64,000 nt of DNA, from NCBI RefSeq assembly GCF_029784155.1, contig NC_073693.1, positions 359,553,825-359,617,824 of the forward strand, given 5' to 3'. Shown here in pieces: positions 58,124-64,000 of the stretch. A program made the translations under genes and the position numbers. A model generated the notes under the pieces. It was given only the letters and a program-made list of their open reading frames with translations. It searched no databases and was not told the DNA's origin. This stretch comes from Uranotaenia lowii. Its lineage: Eukaryota > Arthropoda > Insecta > Diptera > Culicidae. The stretch's first letter is position 1, and every line of letters starts with the position of its first letter.

Positions 58124-60328
58124 TACCAGTGTAAGTTGTTGAAGTGCTTGATTCCTAGGACTTCGCCTTCCAGAACAACCCTGAACAAAGAGATAAGTGG
58201 TTTAAAATTATTCTTAGAACAATTTATCAATATTATTTACGTTCGTTCTAGTTTTTCCTTTACAAATATTACGAAATAACCTATTCATCTGACTAAATAT
58301 TTTCCGTGTCTAATAGAGTTAAGTTTTAGAGTAGACAGAATAAGCTGACAGTACAACGAAGCCTGCAAATTTCAAGAGCAATAAAAGATTATATGATTCA
58401 TTTGACGTGGCTAAGAGGGATTCTGGCTGGTTCTGGAAGATCATCTACAGGACATTCAGCAAATCACATGAAAAGGAGTCCTGAAACATATAAAGACCAA
58501 GGATGTATGAGGACCAAAAATTCCTGATTGCAAAGCTAAGTATTCAATGTCTTCAATATTTTTATCTTCTTAAATTTTTGAAAGTTTCAACAAATGCCTT
58601 CGAGGTATTTTGAATAAGTTTTAAATTGTGCAAATAATTTTCGACACTAATGCTCGAAATTCCATATTTAAAACTATTCACGAAAGTGATTAAATAATCA
58701 CAAATAAAAGTTTGATATTCTATAATTAAATGTAAAGAACTGATTATGACTAATTAGAATCTGAATTGAAATAAGAAAAAAAAAATTATTTTATCAGCTT
58801 TGGATTTCTCTGGAAATAGTAAAATTACTTTGGAAATAGTAAACAGATTACTTTGGAAATGGTAAAAAAAAATCAAGTGATCAATTTGTACACCAAATTG
58901 TAGAATCAGTTGTAATTGTAATTAAAATTTTTAACAAAATGATCAACTTCAAATAATTTTGATGTCTGAGAAAAAAGTGATGGAATTTTTAATTCTATTC
59001 ATTCTGTAAAACTCGAGAATATTGAGTTCTTTTCAAGGATTAAGATATATGGAAACTTTCTTGAAGCATTAGTCAAAACGGTTTGCAGTCTTCAACAATA
59101 TTGAAAAACTAATTAAAATCTTCAATATCTTAAATCTATAACGTTCTTTAGTGATGCCGGAACTAGCAAAAAAAAATTCTATTGTATTTTCTTAAAATTG
59201 CAGAATTTGATTGGATAGCTGAAACAAGAATATCTAGATAAATTCTAAATGCTTAATAGGATGAGGCGTTATCAGTAGATTTAAATCACTTTTTTTACTG
59301 TAATTTGGTTAGTTTATAAGTTATAAGTAATTGATTTTACCCAAAACCCAAATTAACCTGACAAATGACATATCAACAAAACTAAACGTTATAGACAAAA
59401 TGTTACAAATGAATCGTATTCAGTCCGCCAAAAACTTTCAAAATCAAATATTTAAAATAGGCACTAAAAATTCTGTTCCTCTATCTTTTTGTTATAGAAA
59501 TACATCAGCATGGTCATAAAATTTGACTAATATCAATAATAAGCTCAAAATATTCAAATAACTTATTTGTGCAGACCATTTCGGGTCAACTATCCTCTTA
59601 TTCGTCTAGCTTAAAAAGAGGGTTTTTATTACCACTTCATCCATAATTTCAATTCTTCCCGCGCATACGCATAACAATAGTACATTGGAAAACATAGAAC
59701 TAGCCACATTCAACATATCATTCTTTTTCAAATTCTTTGCAAGACTGCATACAATCTTGTTCGTCATTCGCTTCTTGAGTGACCAATAGACCACTGCAAG
59801 CTTTGCATGAAAATTTCAAATTTATACATTTTTACACCTCCTATAACGTTTTTTGGTTATTTTTATAGCGATAAATAGCAATTAAAACTTTGGAGAAGAT
59901 TGATTCAGGCCTGTATCAGCGCTACGAGTTATAATTTTGCAAGATATTTTATGTTATGCAAAAAAAAAATTAAAATATTATTTTTTTTTTTAATTTTAGC
60001 TTTTTTGATTGCTCATTTCAAATCTATTCAACCGTAGGATGAAAACAAAAAATCGCAAAAAACTGCTTTCCATAGCCAAAGAATTTGTTGATTCATTTAA
60101 AGTTGACAAAAGCATTTCTTAAAATTTGTGGAAGCACTAGCCAGCAAAACCTACAATTTTCAAATAATCTTCGTTTAATTCAGATTTTTTTAAATTTGAA
60201 ATGGTTATAACTTTTTTCATGATGACTTAGCTTCTTCTTATATTACCAAATGATGAAGCTTAAGAATAGCCAAAAAGCAATAATTAAAGACCTACTTAAT
60301 TTAAATACGCGAAAATTTCTACTGTAGG
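58124..60328. other. AT-rich non-coding DNA, no gene seen
   Basis: Only short frames, e.g. 59331-59519, without recognisable features. 58800-58870 has a threefold ctttggaaatagtaaa motif. Nothing else supported. Confidence 0.45.
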
Positions 60329-60330
60329 TA

Positions 60331-61327
60331 CAGTACCGTTCATAATTGAATAGAAATTGGAAGCAAGCGCACTGTCACTTCGACTTTGAACTTCCATAAC
60401 TTTTTACTCTTATGATATTTTTTGATCAAATTTTTTGCGTTAGATAGATCAACTATCAAACTATTATAACACAAAATTTGAGCTTTCTGGAGTTTGTGTG
60501 GCCTGAAAAACAGTAATTCTACGAAAATCGGACTTTTTGGACTTTTTACATTCAAACTGCAATATCTCTGAAATTACGCAACATTTTTTTATTGAAAATT
60601 GGCACAGTGATTGTTGAGATATGAAGCTAGCATGTCTGAATTTTTCGAAAGATTCTATCGAAGAGATCAAAAGGTGCAATATTTCAGGCATGAACCTTGA
60701 AATGCGATTTCTATAGAATTTTGGACGATTCATGAGAACAATATCGTTTCCTCCACCAATCATACAAAAAATATCTGGCAAAAGCAATGAAGAAAAGAAA
60801 AAATGGAATAAATGATCCATTTGTGTTTTAAAATCAGAATCTCGCGATATTGTTGTGATTTTTCGGTTGAAATAGATTTACTGGTTGTTAAACAGAGAAT
60901 GTGATTTTCCTATGAAAATAAACGTCAAAAATTCTATAGAAATCGCATTTCAAGGTTCTTGCCTGAAATATTGCACCTCGCGTAACTTTTGATCTTATCG
61001 ATAGAACCTTTCGAAAACTTCAGACATGCTAGCTTCATATCTCAACAATCACTGTGCAAATTTTCAATAAAAAAATGTTGCGTAGTTTCAGAGATATTGC
61101 AGTGTGATTGAGAAAAGTCCAAAAAGTCCGATTTTCGAAGAATTACTGTTTCTCGACCACACAAACTCCAGAAAGCTCAAATTTTCTGATGTAATAGTGT
61201 GATAGTTGATCTATCTAACGCAAAAAATTTGATCAAAAAATATCATCAGAGTAAAAAGTTATGGAAGTTCAAAGTCGAAGTGACAGTGCGCTTGTTTCCA
61301 ATTTCTATACAATTATGAACGGTACTG
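60331..61327. mobile_element. 1-kb Tc1/mariner-type foldback MITE
   Basis: Ends CAGTACCGTTCATAATTG and the same inverted, flanked by TA (60329-60330 and 61328-61329). Arms 60331-60721 and 60929-61327 are near-identical inverted copies with few differences; the loop is about 207 bp. TA duplication and CAGT ends indicate Tc1/mariner mobilisation. No transposase. The frames at 60340-60820 are arm read-through. Confidence 0.9.
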
Positions 61328-61329
61328 TA

Positions 61330-64000
61330 TATGTTTCATAAGAAAAAACATTTTGCAAAAAGCAATGTGAAATTATCCGGGGAAAATCCACGCTTTTTTC
61401 CACAAAATCTAAGCAACCGGTCCATAGCAAGTTTAGTACTGAATAGTTGGGCAAGTGTGAATAAAACTAGCCAATCTGGCAAGCTTACTCTTACTCAATA
61501 TTCTTCCACGCCCATCTTTCGCTAAACTTACGACTTTGCCACTTTTGCAAAACCAAACCGTTGACACTGCTTGACTGGCCATAAACATGCGTTAGAATTT
61601 ATGGCTTGGGTTAGTTTTTAGGTGAAGGTACCAAGTTGCGGCACTCATCTTCGTTCCCAGCTTATTCGCGTAAAATGTCTTCTCGAAAGTCAGGATGTCG
61701 CCAGAAAAAAAAAACTGCAACCCCCTGCTCAGCTCATCGATTCCAAATCAGCCGCAAAGCTGCACTCGGCAATTATGCACCAGCACATGTCAAGTGCAAC
61801 ATTTGCATATGTATACCTACCTACTGAAGGTTTCAACCGACCGCACCGCCGCGTAGTAATGAAAGGGAATGGAAAAAATATTTGAAATATTTTTCTGCGC
61901 TTGAGCGAACCACTTCAAAGATTGTGAACCGACCCACCGAACGATCGAGCCAACTCTCAAGGCAAGAAGGGTTCGGTGAGTTGGTTTAGGTACCAATGTT
62001 TGTACAAATTTGTTGAGATAACTTATGCGACTTTGACATGGGATGGGATGGTGGGTCGTGAAGATCAAACATGAGTTAGGTTGAAGGTATCTGCGTGAAG
62101 GTCGCCGGCTTGAAGAAGAGTCAGCTCAGAAGCGTAAGTTTGTAGTGTTGCGAAACCTTAACCGTTTCATAGGGATGCTCAAATGTGTGTCATATTTTTA
62201 CACCCTTGCACAATACGATTGATTCTTAACCTTTACATTGTAAGAATGAAAATACGAAACAGATTATTCCAGTCTTAAACCGTGTCGACTTCAAAGCTCT
62301 CCGCGGCCAGAATAGACACACTGTCTGCTGGTTATTTGTTCTACCGTGCAGATGAACGTATAGCGTTGACATAAATGGCAGCGGCTTATCAGGCCCCAGG
62401 CAGGGTCGGCAAATATACAATATACACACACGGCTCACAACAGTTTAAGTTTTTGTCCATAAACAAACATCAAAGCAAGCGGCAGGCCTCACTCGATGGG
62501 TCGTCGTCGTATGGTTCGATGGGAAAATAATCGGCGGAAAAGCTATAAAAATCACTAAATCGAAGCGATTTTTATTGCCTCTTTCTTCTAATTCCCCATT
62601 CGGGAAAATGAAGTAATTAAAAGTTAACAGATTCGACAAAATGGCAGCAATCGTTCGATATAAGCTCGGAGGCGGCACGTCAGCAGCGCTTGTCCGATCG
62701 GTATTGTTGAATCGATCATCACCGGTAGAGTCGGCAAATATTTATGCAAACACTTCCTGAAAAATCCCAGCCAATCGTTGATTGGAGCTGAGATGTTTGA
62801 TAAATCTTTCAGCTTAATAGCCTTTTTGTCGTCGAGAGAAAAACATTACCCGAACATCTCCCTCGGTTGAATAGAATCGAAGCAGGCGGGGATCCCACCG
62901 ATCGCAGCCACCTCTGTCACATGACAGGTGAATTAACCCACCAAGCTGGGAAGGGCGGTGGAGAACCAAGAAAGAGACCACCAGATGGCACGAACGACGG
63001 GTATTATGATTTATGCAGATTAGAATCATTGATCGGCACTTTTGTACGCGTGAACACTGCAACGCTAATCACATTGCCGAGGGACTCGAGTTTATGAATC
63101 GAACAAACTTTTACACTCCAGCCTGTGTCAGTGATTGCACTTTCCACTCCTTCTTCTCGCCGATCCAACCGCCACCTTACGATCGCGGCTGTTTCGCCTA
63201 ATGACAGACAGGAGGCTGTGAGGCGGCTACGGTGCTTTATTTGTTTTTACACTCCTCGACTTCACTATTCATTGATACTGACTGCGGCCTACTGCAGCCG
63301 CCTGCTGCTTCAAACAATCGTAGTTGACATTGACTTTTCGCCTTTCGGAAGAAAAAAAACCTGACAACCACGTTTAGCAGATAGGAAACGTCACAGCAGG
63401 TAGAAAACCGTTGTTGGAGGCACTTCATGAGAGTTTACGGATTAGTCGCGCGCATTTGATATCAAACGGCGGCGGCGTTTGCGCTAATTGATGTGTGTTA
63501 TCATCCATACCAACAGTACAGACTACAGACTGACTGTTCTGGCCTAGAAGGGTTGCCATATTTGTATAAAACCAGCGAATCGATAATAATCCGTTGCGGC
63601 CCGGTTCGTGCGGTATGGAAGCACAAACAAAATTGATCTTACCCTCCGATCTCTCTTGTAGATACCCACCTCCACCACATGGTCGGGTCTAATCGATTTT
63701 CGTTGTTTCGCAGGAAATGGCCCCAAGCATTTGGCGAGAACAATGCGCTACGCTAAACCTTAACCCATTATTGGTGTAGGTATATACAAACGATCCCATC
63801 CACCAATTACTGAATACCTACTTACTCTTACACTTGCTGACTCAAACGTCAAGCGGTGTAAACAGGAAAATATTAGAAAATCGACTGAGATAATGCATTA
63901 CCTACTGGTTCTGTTGCCAACTCTCCTCCGCCCTGTGGGAACTTGTTGATCATGAATTTCAATGACACTCTCCTGCGGGTAAGGAGAAGTTTCCTCATCT
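61330..64000. other. Unique-looking DNA, no gene identified
   Basis: More GC-rich and complex than most of the window, especially 61620-61960, 62280-62720 and 62820-63730. It may contain host UTR exons or regulatory DNA, but no frame is recognisable. No repeat ends seen. Confidence 0.4.

Overview
The window is AT-rich, intron-bearing eukaryotic DNA. It is most likely from a mosquito (Culicidae). The basis is a DD37E Tc1/mariner-type element of the mosquito ITmD37E kind, together with Penelope-like, R1-clade and RTE-like retroelements, tRNA-headed SINEs and many foldback MITEs. Two small exons on the minus strand can be spliced by eye. No operons, prokaryotic genes, rRNA genes or CRISPR arrays are present, and nearly every listed open frame is a shadow or part of a transposon or minisatellite.

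Host gene: on the minus strand, an 82-codon first coding exon (29051-29296, GTGAG donor) and an 84-nt second exon (5696-5779, pyrimidine-rich acceptor and GTAAA donor) are in compatible phase. Together they look like the N-terminus of the bZIP transcription factor Atf3; this identity comes from memory of the family, and the bZIP exons would lie left of base 1. The 23-kb interval between the exons would be one intron packed with repeats. DNA right of about 30.4 kb would be upstream or another locus.

Layout. 1.47-4.4 kb: two adjoining Helentron-associated (HINE/DINE-like) elements with an exact 143-bp tandem repeat, then a SINE. 5.7 kb: exon 2. 9.27-12.25 kb: a three-level nest (hAT MITE inside a CACGG-ended element inside a palindromic MITE). 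12.4-14.36 kb: a head-to-head pair of Penelope-like copies with 14-bp target duplications. 14.37-16.13 kb: a decayed R1-clade LINE. 16.13-18.1 kb: two TIR elements. 18.1-28.7 kb: SINE, LINE fragment, foldbacks and a strand-switching tandem array. 29.05 kb: exon 1. 38.58-40.37 kb: an almost pure 9-bp minisatellite. 43.15-46.56 kb: a second, related 9-bp minisatellite with higher-order structure, interrupted by a PIF/Harbinger MITE. 49.3-51.5 kb: CGGTAA-rich repeats. 53.4-54.5 kb: a broken ITmD37E transposon. 57.3-58.1 kb: a young 5'-truncated RTE-like LINE. 60.33-61.33 kb: a 1-kb Tc1/mariner-type foldback.

The most notable points are the self-documenting insertions (three with an empty-site paralogue or a long target duplication), the long inverted repeats inside a probable transcribed intron, which would fold into dsRNA, and a family of one-base-different 9-mers amplified at several nearby sites. 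I did not find a clearly new enzymatic system. All statements are from reading the sequence; no search was run.
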